Part shown: positions 18,664 to 27,509 of the stretch, one piece after another
Layout: the number at the start of each line of letters is the position of its first letter
Numbering within the stretch: the stretch's first letter is position 1
Assembly: GCF_024171495.1 (NCBI RefSeq)
Contig: NZ_JALJZW010000002.1
Location: forward strand, 248,001 to 312,000
DNA: 64,000 bases
Reading direction: 5' to 3'
Source: Deinococcus sp. HSC-46F16
Lineage (GTDB): Bacteria > Deinococcota > Deinococci > Deinococcales > Deinococcaceae
The notes under the pieces: model-generated
Seen by the model: the letters and a program-made list of their open reading frames with translations, nothing else
What the model was told of the DNA's origin: nothing
Databases searched by the model: none
Position numbers and translations under genes: made by a program

Positions 18664-19406
18664 GCCTCCCCCTCCCCCAGCAACTCGGCGGCGAGGCGGG
18701 CGGCGTCCTCCAGCACGCTGCGGTAGGTGTGCTCGCCCGGCGTGCAGCGGCCCAGGGCATAGAGGTGGTCGCAGCGGGTCACGCGAAACTCCTCCAACTC
18801 GCCCGGCGCGGGCGTCAGGAAGCGCACCGTGTAGGGCGGCGCCCCCTCCACTCCGGCGGCCTCCTGCTCGGCGCCGATCAACCACACGCCCGCGCGGGCG
18901 AGGTCATCGGCCAGGAAGTCATAGGCGACTTCGGAGAGCCGCCCGGCCTCCTCCATCGTGTCGCCGATCAAGAGGCGGCCCTTCAAAAAGGCGCCGACCG
19001 CGAGCACCCCCCGGCGGGCGTGCAGGGCGGGGCCTTCCCAGGTAGCGAGGGTGAGCCGTCCGCCTTCCTCCTCCAGCCCGGTGACGGTGCTTTGCAGGAG
19101 ATGAATGCCGGGAGTGGCCTCCACCTCGGCCTTGAGAAGGCGGTGAAAGGTCCAGCCGTCGGTGTCGGGGGCCATGCGGGCGGCGACCTCGGCGAACAGG
19201 CTGCCGGGCGGAAAGTCCGCGCCGCCTATGGTCGGCCCGTACAGGTTGCCGAGATGGTCGAGGGCCTGGGTGACGAGGAGCACGTCCTGCCCGGCGCGGG
19301 CGAGCCGCCACGCGAGTTCAGTGCCCGCGGGGCCCGCGCCGATCACGGCCACGTCATAGAGGTGCCCCGGCTGCGGCAGGCTGCGGGGAGAGGAGGGGCC
19401 TGACAT
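18660..19406 (-). CDS. Small GidA/TrmFO-like FAD-binding protein
   Basis: 248 aa. The N-terminus has the dinucleotide fold YDVAVIGAGPAGTELAWRLA, then NLYGPTIGG and, late, LYALGRCTPGEHTY. This resembles the FAD domain of MnmG (GidA) and TrmFO without their tRNA-binding parts. It overlaps trmB by 4 bases (ATGA), which suggests a tRNA-modification or related redox role; that is inference. ATG 19406 is chosen over a GTG 39 bases upstream; TACACT lies 8 nt before the ATG. Confidence 0.78.
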   Translation of the reverse strand: MSGPSSPRSLPQPGHLYDVAVIGAGPAGTELAWRLARAGQDVLLVTQALDHLGNLYGPTIGGADFPPGSLFAEVAARMAPDTDGWTFHRLLKAEVEATPGIHLLQSTVTGLEEEGGRLTLATWEGPALHARRGVLAVGAFLKGRLLIGDTMEEAGRLSEVAYDFLADDLARAGVWLIGAEQEAAGVEGAPPYTVRFLTPAPGELEEFRVTRCDHLYALGRCTPGEHTYRSVLEDAARLAAELLGEGEA

Positions 19407-19509
19407 CGGGACGAAGTGTAGGGCATCGGGGCACCCCTTCCCCACCGTCCCTTCACACGGTCAGCCTGCCTACCGTTCGCGCGGGCGCAGGCCACCTAGC
19501 GTGGGCGGC

Positions 19510-19977
19510 ATGACACAGCAAGGCGGGCAGGCGAGCGGCAGGGTCCTCACGCGCAGCGAGGCGACCGCGCACGGCGGGCGCAATGGGTACATCGAGACGC
19601 CCGACCATCACCTCGGCGTGAAGTTCAGCGTGCCACAGGAACTCGGCGGCGACGGCGGCGTGGGCACCAACCCCGAGCAACTGTTCGCCGCCGCCTACGC
19701 CGCGTCCTTCCAGAGCGCCATCGGCATGGTCGCCCGGCGCGACGGGATCACCTTCGGGACCTCGCAGGTGACCGGGGTGGTCGGCCTGCGCCGCGAGGAC
19801 GAGGCGGACCCCAGCTACCACCTCGACGTGGAACTGCGCGTCCTGCTGCCGGGTTTGGACCGCGAGCAGGCCGAGCGGATGGTGCAGGAGGCGAAGGCCC
19901 TGTGCCCCTACTGCCGCGCCCTGGGGGAGTCGGTGGGCGTGCGGCTGACCGTGGTGGACGAGGAAGCAGCGGAATAA
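19510..19977 (+). CDS. OsmC/Ohr-family protein lacking the usual peroxidatic cysteine
   Basis: 155 aa, with the fold markers of organic hydroperoxide resistance proteins (GGDGGVGTNPEQLFAA, then LPGLDREQAERMVQEA). In Ohr the first catalytic cysteine lies in AACF; here the codons read AASF (TCC, serine) at 19711-19713. The second cysteine motif is CPYC instead of the usual CPYS. The classical two-cysteine peroxide chemistry therefore cannot operate unchanged. It may be a hydrolase-like or CXXC-based variant. TAGCGT ends 7 nt before the ATG (leaderless type). Confidence 0.85.
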   Translation: MTQQGGQASGRVLTRSEATAHGGRNGYIETPDHHLGVKFSVPQELGGDGGVGTNPEQLFAAAYAASFQSAIGMVARRDGITFGTSQVTGVVGLRREDEADPSYHLDVELRVLLPGLDREQAERMVQEAKALCPYCRALGESVGVRLTVVDEEAAE

Positions 19978-19978
19978 T

Positions 19979-20986
19979 TCAGCGGTCGGTCGTCGCCGTG
20001 TACGTGCCGTCCGCGTTTGCCGTGAAGGTCACCGTGCCCTGACGGTCGGTGCGGTAGACGCGGGCACCGGTCTCGCGGTAAAGGTTAAGAGCCGTCTGTG
20101 TGGGGTGGCCGTAGTTGTTCTCGCCCACGCCGATCACGACGTTCTCGGGCCGCACGGTGGCGAGCCAGGCGGGATGGTCGCCGTTGGCCGCCCCGTGGTG
20201 GATGCTCTTGTAGAGCTGGAAGGGACCTTTGATCTCGGGGCGGTCCTGTTCCAGCCACGCCTCGGTCTCGGGCTTCTCGCTGTCGCCGGTCAAGAGGGCG
20301 CGGAATTCCCCGAACTCGATCCGCACGCCCACGCTGTTCTCGTTCTGGTCGTCACCCATGCCGGGGGGCGGGGCGATCACCCGGACCTTCACGCTGCCCA
20401 GGTTGACCACCTGCTTGTTGGCCTTCTGGAAGGTGGTCCCGGCCTCCTCCAGTGCGTTCACCAGCCGTTCCCAGGTCTGGGTGGTTCCGGCCAATCCGTT
20501 GTTGATAAAGAGGGTCGGCTTGGCCCGCTGCGCCGCCGGAACCAGCCCCGCGATGTGGTCGGCGTCGGCGTGGCTGGCGACCATCAGGTCTATCTTGTCC
20601 ACCCCATAGGTGTCCAGGTGCGTCCGCATCCGCTCGGCGCTGCGGCCCCCGTCGTAAAGCAGGGTCTTGCCTTCGGGACTGCGGACCAGCACCGCGTCCC
20701 CCTGCCCCACGTCGAGGAAGCGAATCACCATCTGCCCGGTAGGGGCCTGGGGGTCGGTCTTCTGGTCCCCGCTGCCGCCCCTCAGCACTTCCTTGCCCGC
20801 GCAAGCGGCCAGTCCCGCCGTGAGCAGCAGCACGAACAGCCCCAGCAGGTCGGACGGTCCCGGCCCGCCCCGGCGTTTGCCTTTCGCGCCTTTTGGAGCG
20901 GACTTGCGGGCGGGGGCTTTCTTGGCCTTGGCCGCAGGCTTGCGGGAAGCAGGCGCTTTGGCCTTCGGAGTCGGTCGGGCGCTCAC
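19979..20986 (-). CDS. ComEC-like metallo-beta-lactamase-fold protein with basic N-terminus
   Basis: 335 aa. Residues 1-45 are a Lys/Ala/Pro-rich tail; a hydrophobic segment ending LAAC (possible lipobox) follows; then a metallo-beta-lactamase domain like the C-terminal part of ComEC/Rec2: FLDVGQGDAVLV, the metal motif SHADADH, LTGDSE and a late SIHHG. ComEC-type domains are proposed nucleases that degrade the non-transforming DNA strand. The export topology puts the enzyme outside and the basic tail inside. Start GTG, overlapping the upstream DUF3006 gene by 4 bases with GAGGAG as SD. Confidence 0.85.
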   Translation of the reverse strand: MSARPTPKAKAPASRKPAAKAKKAPARKSAPKGAKGKRRGGPGPSDLLGLFVLLLTAGLAACAGKEVLRGGSGDQKTDPQAPTGQMVIRFLDVGQGDAVLVRSPEGKTLLYDGGRSAERMRTHLDTYGVDKIDLMVASHADADHIAGLVPAAQRAKPTLFINNGLAGTTQTWERLVNALEEAGTTFQKANKQVVNLGSVKVRVIAPPPGMGDDQNENSVGVRIEFGEFRALLTGDSEKPETEAWLEQDRPEIKGPFQLYKSIHHGAANGDHPAWLATVRPENVVIGVGENNYGHPTQTALNLYRETGARVYRTDRQGTVTFTANADGTYTATTDR

Positions 20987-21261
20987 AGGCTGATCTCCTC
21001 TTCCCCACCCTCGGCGTTCCGGGCGTCGAGACGGCGCTGGGCGGCGCGGCGGCGGGCGGCGGTCTCGTCGGACAACAGGTGCAGGGTCACGCCGTCCGGC
21101 CCTTCCACCACCGCCAGCAGGTCGCCCTCGCGCACGCCCTCGGGCAGCGCGTGCAGGGGCACGTCGAAGGTCAGGCCATCCGCCCGTTCCACCCGCGCGA
21201 GGCGTCCCCGTGGACTGTCCTCAATGGCGTCCACCGTCCAGCGTTCCGGCCCGTCGTTCAC
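20983..21261 (-). CDS. DUF3006-type small protein
   Basis: 92 aa. Starts with a beta-rich domain (WTVDAIEDSPRGRLARVE ... VREGDLLAVVEG) and ends in a charged helix (ETAARRRAAQRRLDARNA). This layout matches DUF3006 proteins, which are often beside ComEC-like metallo-beta-lactamase genes, as here. GTG start with TACGCT 6 nt upstream (leaderless type); its stop overlaps the GTG of the downstream gene, so the pair is co-translated. Molecular role unknown. Confidence 0.78.
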   Translation of the reverse strand: MNDGPERWTVDAIEDSPRGRLARVERADGLTFDVPLHALPEGVREGDLLAVVEGPDGVTLHLLSDETAARRRAAQRRLDARNAEGGEEEISL

Positions 21262-21342
21262 GCCCCCAGCGTAGCGCGGCGGGCCACTTCTGCCCAGAGC
21301 GCACTCGGTCCGGGCGGGCCTCTCCCCTGTCACACTGCCCCC

Positions 21343-21894
21343 ATGCACCACGACGTGACGCTGCGAGACGGCGACCTGACCTTGCGGCCCCTGACGGGAG
21401 GGGACATTCCCAGCCTGTGTGCCCTGGCCGAGTCTTGCGCGGGGGAACTGCGGCTGATGGGGTCGCCGCCGTCCAGCCCGGCCTATTACACGGCGGCGCT
21501 GGAGGCCCCCGACGCCCTGCCCTTCGTGGTAGAGGTGGGCGGGGAGTTGGCCGGAAGCACCCGCTACGGCGACATCCGCACGGCCCACGCGGGCCTGGAG
21601 ATCGGCTGGACCTGGCTGCACCCCCGCTGGCACGGCACGGGCGTCAACCGCCGGATGAAACGGCTGCTGCTCGCGCACGCCTTTGAGCCGATGGACATGG
21701 AGCGTGTGCAGCTCAAGACCGACATCCTGAACGTGCGGAGCCAGCGGGCCATCGAGGGGCTGGGGGCCGTGCGCGAGGGGGTGCTGCGCTCGCACCTGCG
21801 GCGGCCGGACGGGACCATGCGTGACACGGTGATGTACTCGGTGGTGCGGGCGGAGTGGCCGGGGGTGCGGGCGCGGCTAGCAGAAATGGCCTAA
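21343..21894 (+). CDS. GNAT-family N-acetyltransferase (RimJ/RimL-like)
   Basis: 183 aa, one GNAT domain: LRPLTGGDIPSL at the start, then IGWTWLHPRWHGTGVNRRMK (acetyl-CoA pyrophosphate loop, here with TGVNR) and VQLKTDILNVRSQRAIEGLGA, typical of the RimJ/RimL branch that acetylates protein N-termini or small amines. The substrate is unknown. CACACT ends 6 nt before the ATG, a near match to the leaderless -10. Confidence 0.88.
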   Translation: MHHDVTLRDGDLTLRPLTGGDIPSLCALAESCAGELRLMGSPPSSPAYYTAALEAPDALPFVVEVGGELAGSTRYGDIRTAHAGLEIGWTWLHPRWHGTGVNRRMKRLLLAHAFEPMDMERVQLKTDILNVRSQRAIEGLGAVREGVLRSHLRRPDGTMRDTVMYSVVRAEWPGVRARLAEMA

Positions 21895-21987
21895 CCCTCC
21901 GTCTCCTCAACGCCGGGCGCGGCATAGTGGGGGCGCAACCTCAACCCATATTCCGGCCCTCCCCCGCGGACGGCCCCAGGAGACTCC

Positions 21988-23382
21988 ATGCTCGATCAGG
22001 CCCTAGTCGCCGAAGTGCTGACCCTCGCCCGCGCAGGTGGGGCGGACTTCTCGGAACTCTTTGTGGAAGACAGCGTGAACACCAACCTCCGGCTGCACCA
22101 GGGGGAGGTGAAGGACGCGGGCGGCGGCAACCTGTTTGGCGCCGGGCTGCGGCTGCTGTACGGCACGCGGGTGGTGTACGCCTACACCAACGACGTGACC
22201 CCGGCGGGCCTGCGCGACCTCGCGGACCAGGTGGCGCGGGCACGCGGCGCGGCGGGCGAGACGGACCGCTCAGGCGCGGGCGGCATGGACTTCCGGCGGG
22301 TGGACGCCCAGCCGCTGTATGTCGCGCGGCGGCATCCCCTCCAGGCGGCGGGCCGCGAAAAGCTCGCGCTGATGCGCCGGGCACACAGCGGCGCGGCGGG
22401 TGTGGGCGACGTGAAGACGGTGGACGTGAACTACCTCGACCGGGTGCAGCGCGTCCTCGTCGCCAATTCGGAGGGGCTGTGGGCTGAAGACGAGCGCGTC
22501 TGGACCCGCCTGATGGTCAGCGCCATCGCCCAGGACGGCGCCCTGCGAGAGACGGGCTACTACGGCCCCGGCGCCGGACAGGGCCTGGAGTTCTTCGACG
22601 ACGTGGCCCCCGAATCCATCGGCGCGGAGGCCGCCCGCATCGCCAACGCCATGCTGCGGGCCGGGTACGCCCCGGCCGGGAAGCTGCCCGTGGTGATCGG
22701 CAACGAGTTCGGCGGCGTGATCTTCCACGAGGCCTGCGGGCACATCCTGGAGACGACGGCGGTGGAGAAAAATGCCAGCGTCTTTGCCGACAAGCTGGGC
22801 GAGAAGATCGCCCACGAGTCGGTGTCCGCCATCGACGACGGCACCATCCCCGGCTCGTGGGGCATGGTCACCGTGGACGACGAGGGAATGAAGGGCGAGC
22901 GCACGGTCCTGATCGAGAACGGCGTCCTGAAGTCCTTCATGGTGGACCGGGTGGGCAGCATGAAGACGGGCCATGCTCGCACCGGCAGCGGGCGGCGGCA
23001 GAACTACACCTTCGCCCCGGCCAGCCGCATGCGCTCGACCTTCATCGATAAGGGGCAGGAGACGCCCGAGAGCCTGATCGGGCAGGTCTCGCACGGCATC
23101 TACGCCCGGCGGATGGGGGGCGGCAGCGTGACCCCCGGCACCGGGGACTACAACTTCGCGGTGAACGAGGCGTACATGATCCGGGACGGCGAAATCGCCG
23201 AGCCGCTCAAGGGCGCTTCGCTCGTCGGCAATGGGGCGCAGGACCTCCGCAACATCGTGGGCGTGGCGGGCGACCTCGCGCTGGGCCAGGGCATGTGCGG
23301 CAGCATCTCCGGCTCGCTGCCCACCGACGTGGGTCAGCCGCACATCCTGATTTCCGAAATCACCGTGGGAGGCCGCGCATGA
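21988..23382 (+). CDS. tldD: Metalloprotease TldD
   Basis: Catalytic subunit of the TldD/TldE heterodimer, which degrades unfolded peptides and in some bacteria matures microcins or modified peptides. 464 aa. The zinc signature is HEACGH in FHEACGHILETT. The C-terminal part holds the conserved VTPGTGDYNFAV and SGSLPTDVGQPH. AGGAG precedes the ATG. The stop overlaps the ATG of tldE (ATGA). Confidence 0.95.
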   Translation: MLDQALVAEVLTLARAGGADFSELFVEDSVNTNLRLHQGEVKDAGGGNLFGAGLRLLYGTRVVYAYTNDVTPAGLRDLADQVARARGAAGETDRSGAGGMDFRRVDAQPLYVARRHPLQAAGREKLALMRRAHSGAAGVGDVKTVDVNYLDRVQRVLVANSEGLWAEDERVWTRLMVSAIAQDGALRETGYYGPGAGQGLEFFDDVAPESIGAEAARIANAMLRAGYAPAGKLPVVIGNEFGGVIFHEACGHILETTAVEKNASVFADKLGEKIAHESVSAIDDGTIPGSWGMVTVDDEGMKGERTVLIENGVLKSFMVDRVGSMKTGHARTGSGRRQNYTFAPASRMRSTFIDKGQETPESLIGQVSHGIYARRMGGGSVTPGTGDYNFAVNEAYMIRDGEIAEPLKGASLVGNGAQDLRNIVGVAGDLALGQGMCGSISGSLPTDVGQPHILISEITVGGRA

Positions 23383-24737
23383 CCGCAACGAGCGAACAGC
23401 AACTCTCTCTGCCCGACGCCCGCGCCTACCTGCTGGAGCGTGCCCGCGAGCGCGGCGTGACCCTGGAGGTCTACGGGCAGCGCACGAACGCCACGAGCAT
23501 CCGGGCCTTTGACGGCGACGTGAGCGAGTTCAAGCTCTCGGCGCGGCAGGGGGTCGCGCTGCGGGCGGTGGTGCGCGGCGCGTGGGGGCACTCGTTCAGC
23601 GAGAACCTGTCGCGGCCCGCGCTGGACCGGGCGCTTGATATGGCGATTGAAAATGCCGAACTCGTCGCGCCGGAGCCGGGCGCGGGCCTCCAGAACTGGC
23701 CGCCGCCCCCCGCGCTCGACCTCTACGGCGAGGGCCTCAGCGGGGTCACGGTGGAGCAGAAGGTGGGCGTGGCCCTGGACCTGGAGCGCGCGGCGCGGGA
23801 GGCCGACCCCCGCGTGACCAGCGTGCCCTACGGCGGGTATCAGGACGGGGACGTGTACGGCACCGTCGCCAACACCGAGGGGCTGGAGCGCGAGGACCGC
23901 CAGCTCTACGCGATGCACATGATCGCGCCGCTGGTCAGCGAGAACGGCCAGAACAAGATGGGCCGCGACTGGCAGTTCACCCGCGAATTCACCGAACTCG
24001 ACCCCACCCGGACGGCGATCTCAGCGGTGGAGGACGCGGTGGCCCTGCTGGGGGCCAAGCCCGCGCCCAGCGGCACCTTTCCGGCCCTGATCACCGGGGA
24101 CTGCCTCGCGCAACTGCTGATGCTGTACTCCGGCATGTTCAGCGGCAAGATGGTGGAGGAAGGCAAGAGCCCGCTCGCCGGACGGCTGGGCGAACAGGTC
24201 GCCTCGCCCCTCGTCACGCTGGTGGACGACGCCACCCTGCCGCGCGGCCTGAACTCGCGGGCCTTCGACGCCGAGGGCTGCCCGAGTGCACCCCTCACCT
24301 TGATCGAGGCGGGGCGGCTGGCCGCCTTCCTGCACAACGCGCAGACCGCTGCCCGCGCGGGAACGCAGAGCACCGGGCACGCGGCGCGGCAGGGCTTGCA
24401 GGGCACCGTGGGCGTGGCCCCCAGCAACCTGATCCTGTCGCCCGGCGGGGCGGACGCGGCGGCCCTCGCCTCCGGCCTGACCGGGGTGCGGCTGACGGGC
24501 GTAGCGGGTGGGCACGCGGGTGCGAACCCCATCACCGGGGACTTTTCCCTCCAGGCCGAGGGCTTCTGGCTGGAGGGCGGCGAGGTCGCGCACCCGTTGG
24601 AGGTGTTCACGGTGGCCGGGAACATCCTCGACCTTCTCGCGGGCATTGAGGCCGTCAGCAGCGAACTGGAAGACACCATGTATGGGGTCAGTGCCCCCGC
24701 CGTGCGCGTCTTGGGGCTGGCGGTAGGCGGCGGCTGA
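23379..24737 (+). CDS. tldE: TldE/PmbA, partner of TldD
   Basis: 452 aa, the non-catalytic half of the TldD/TldE protease. It has the PmbA fold but no HExxxH motif; markers are ALITGDCLAQLL, the central VDDATLPRGLNSRAFDAEG and the Gly-rich late region NPITGDFSLQAEGFW. Starts at the ATG overlapping the tldD stop, so equal amounts of both subunits would be made. A strong terminator follows. Confidence 0.94.
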   Translation: MTATSEQQLSLPDARAYLLERARERGVTLEVYGQRTNATSIRAFDGDVSEFKLSARQGVALRAVVRGAWGHSFSENLSRPALDRALDMAIENAELVAPEPGAGLQNWPPPPALDLYGEGLSGVTVEQKVGVALDLERAAREADPRVTSVPYGGYQDGDVYGTVANTEGLEREDRQLYAMHMIAPLVSENGQNKMGRDWQFTREFTELDPTRTAISAVEDAVALLGAKPAPSGTFPALITGDCLAQLLMLYSGMFSGKMVEEGKSPLAGRLGEQVASPLVTLVDDATLPRGLNSRAFDAEGCPSAPLTLIEAGRLAAFLHNAQTAARAGTQSTGHAARQGLQGTVGVAPSNLILSPGGADAAALASGLTGVRLTGVAGGHAGANPITGDFSLQAEGFWLEGGEVAHPLEVFTVAGNILDLLAGIEAVSSELEDTMYGVSAPAVRVLGLAVGGG

Positions 24738-24755
24738 GGATCAGCTCAACCAGAG

Positions 24756-24790
24756 GGGCGGGGAGTGCATCAAACTCCCCGCCCTTTTTT
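24756..24790 (+). terminator. Rho-independent terminator after tldE
   Basis: GGGCGGGGAGT (24756-24766) and ACTCCCCGCCC (24774-24784) form an 11-bp stem with a 7-base loop, followed by six T. Among the clearest terminators in the window. Confidence 0.92.
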
Positions 24791-24826
24791 CGTCTCTGCT
24801 GGAGCACGCGTGAGAGAATGCCGCCC

Positions 24827-25483
24827 ATGACTCCCGCCCGGCTGATCTATGTCACCGACACCTACTGCATCTGGTGCTGGGCCTTTGGCGAGGCGCTGCG
24901 CGAGTTCGTGGCCCGGAACGCCGGGCGCCTGACGCTGGAAGTCCTGCCCGCCGGGATGCTGGTGGGCGAGCGGGTCGTGCCGGTGGGCCAGAAGCCGCGC
25001 GTCCTGGAAACCGCGCGGCGCGTCACCGAGCTGACCGGGGCCAGGTTCGGGGACGGCTTTCGCGCCAGTGTGGAGCGCGGCAAGACCGTGCTGGACTCCG
25101 GCGTGTCGGCGGCCGCGTTCTGGGCACTGCACGCCCAGGCGCCGCAGCGGGGGCTGGACATCGCGCACGCGCTCCAGCACGCCTGGTACGTGGACGGCCG
25201 CGACCTGCACGACGAGGCCGTGGTCGCGGACGTGGCCCGCGCCCTGAACCTCGACCCGGCGCGGGCCACCTCGGACGTGCGCCGCCCGGAGACGTTGGCT
25301 CAGTCCCAGGCCGGGTTCGCACGGCGCCAGACCCTACCGGTGGAGGGCTACCCCACCCTGCTGATGCAGACCCCGGAGGGGTACCGCCGCCTGGGGGGAG
25401 CGACCACCAGCGCCGAGAAGCTTCAGCAGGAGTTCGAGGCCATCTTGCACGGCGAGCCGGAGGCGCAGCAAGCGACCGCCTGA
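24827..25483 (+). CDS. DsbA-family thioredoxin-fold protein
   Basis: 218 aa. The thioredoxin-like start LIYVTDTYCIWCWAF carries a CXXC motif (CIWC) of the type seen in cytoplasmic DsbA/FrnE relatives; a helical insertion follows, then a cis-proline segment PVEGYPTLLM. No signal peptide, so a cytoplasmic disulfide oxidoreductase or isomerase is most likely. An ATG three codons earlier (24818) is an alternative start. Confidence 0.85.
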   Translation: MTPARLIYVTDTYCIWCWAFGEALREFVARNAGRLTLEVLPAGMLVGERVVPVGQKPRVLETARRVTELTGARFGDGFRASVERGKTVLDSGVSAAAFWALHAQAPQRGLDIAHALQHAWYVDGRDLHDEAVVADVARALNLDPARATSDVRRPETLAQSQAGFARRQTLPVEGYPTLLMQTPEGYRRLGGATTSAEKLQQEFEAILHGEPEAQQATA

Positions 25484-25573
25484 GTCGGGCCAGAGCGTGA
25501 CCTCGGCCCCTCCCCTCCCCGATTCCCGTCCCAGGGACACTTCCCTCCCCCTGCCGGGCGTAACATGGCCCTC

Positions 25574-26704
<1,131 letters not shown>

Positions 26705-27055
26705 GTGGGCGGTCCAGAGATAGGGGACCTCGACGCCGTGCTGAGCCTCGACGACGCCTGGAACGCCGCCTACCACCGCCGCGACCCGGCGGCAATGGAG
26801 GGGGTACTGGCGGACGACTGGGTGGGCTTTTTCCCCGACGGCCGCGCGGTCTTCAAGACCGGATTGCTGGAGGGGATGCGTCACAACCCGCCCGCCGCCC
26901 TGATGTTCGAGCGCCACGCGGCGCGGGTTCACGGGGACACGGGATTCACGCGCGGAACCCTCTATGCGAACGGCGTGCGGGTGCAGAGCTTTTTCCGGGT
27001 GTACGCCCGGCGGGGGGGCGAGTGGCGGGCGGTGGGCGTGCAGGTGGTGGCATGA
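26705..27055 (+). CDS. NTF2-like (SnoaL/DUF4440-type) protein
   Basis: 116 aa with an NTF2-like cone fold: initial helices DAWNAAYHRRDPAAMEGVLADDWVG, then strands ending SFFRVYARRGGEWRAVGVQVV. Members bind small hydrophobic ligands or act as small isomerases or lyases. GTG start directly after the mqnE stop and ATGA overlap with the next gene. Its place inside a menaquinone operon hints at a ligand from that pathway, but nothing in the sequence proves it. Confidence 0.8.
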   Translation: MGGPEIGDLDAVLSLDDAWNAAYHRRDPAAMEGVLADDWVGFFPDGRAVFKTGLLEGMRHNPPAALMFERHAARVHGDTGFTRGTLYANGVRVQSFFRVYARRGGEWRAVGVQVVA

Positions 27056-27249
27056 GGCGAGTATTGACGGTTCTGGGACTAGTCCTGCTGGTGCTGCCGC
27101 CTCTGGCGGGATGGGTGGTGGGAATGATCCCGTTCGACTTTCAGGTCACCACGGGTTCTCCCCTGGTGACCTCTCTGCTGTCACCTGCCCCGTGGATGCT
27201 GCTCGGCGGCGTTCTGCTGCTGCTGGGTCTGCGTTGGAGGAGAGGGTGA
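27052..27249 (+). CDS. Small two-helix membrane protein in the mqn operon
   Basis: 65 aa: two hydrophobic helices (about residues 4-25 and 44-61) separated by a short polar loop, ending in a basic LRWRRG that should stay cytoplasmic. Overlaps the previous gene by ATGA and the next by GTGA. No family recognised. The four-base overlaps on both sides support a real coding gene. Confidence 0.7.
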   Translation: MRRVLTVLGLVLLVLPPLAGWVVGMIPFDFQVTTGSPLVTSLLSPAPWMLLGGVLLLLGLRWRRG

Positions 27250-27509
27250 ACTGGGCCGCCGCCCTGGTTGGAGCCTCCGCCGCGTTCGCGCTCTCGGGCG
27301 CTTTCGTGGGCAACAGCAGCCTTCAATATTCCTGGCTGAAGCTGGCCTCCTCGCTGGGCCTCCTGCCGCGTGACGCCGCCTTCGCCGGAACGCTGCCCTT
27401 CCCCACCCAGCCGTCGCTCCCGCTCTACGCCTTGGCTGGAGTCAGTCTCCTGGCGGGTCTGGCGCTGCATGTTCGGGCCAGTCGTCCGCCCCGTGGGCCG
27501 AGGCGATGA
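27246..27509 (+). CDS. Small membrane protein in the mqn operon
   Basis: 87 aa from GTG 27246: an N-terminal hydrophobic segment (AAALVGASAAFALSGAF), a middle with aromatic residues and a second membrane helix (LYALAGVSLLAGLALHV), then a basic tail. Overlaps both neighbours by four bases (GTGA with the preceding gene, ATGA with mqnA). Function unknown; perhaps a partner of the preceding membrane protein. Confidence 0.68.
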   Translation: MNWAAALVGASAAFALSGAFVGNSSLQYSWLKLASSLGLLPRDAAFAGTLPFPTQPSLPLYALAGVSLLAGLALHVRASRPPRGPRR

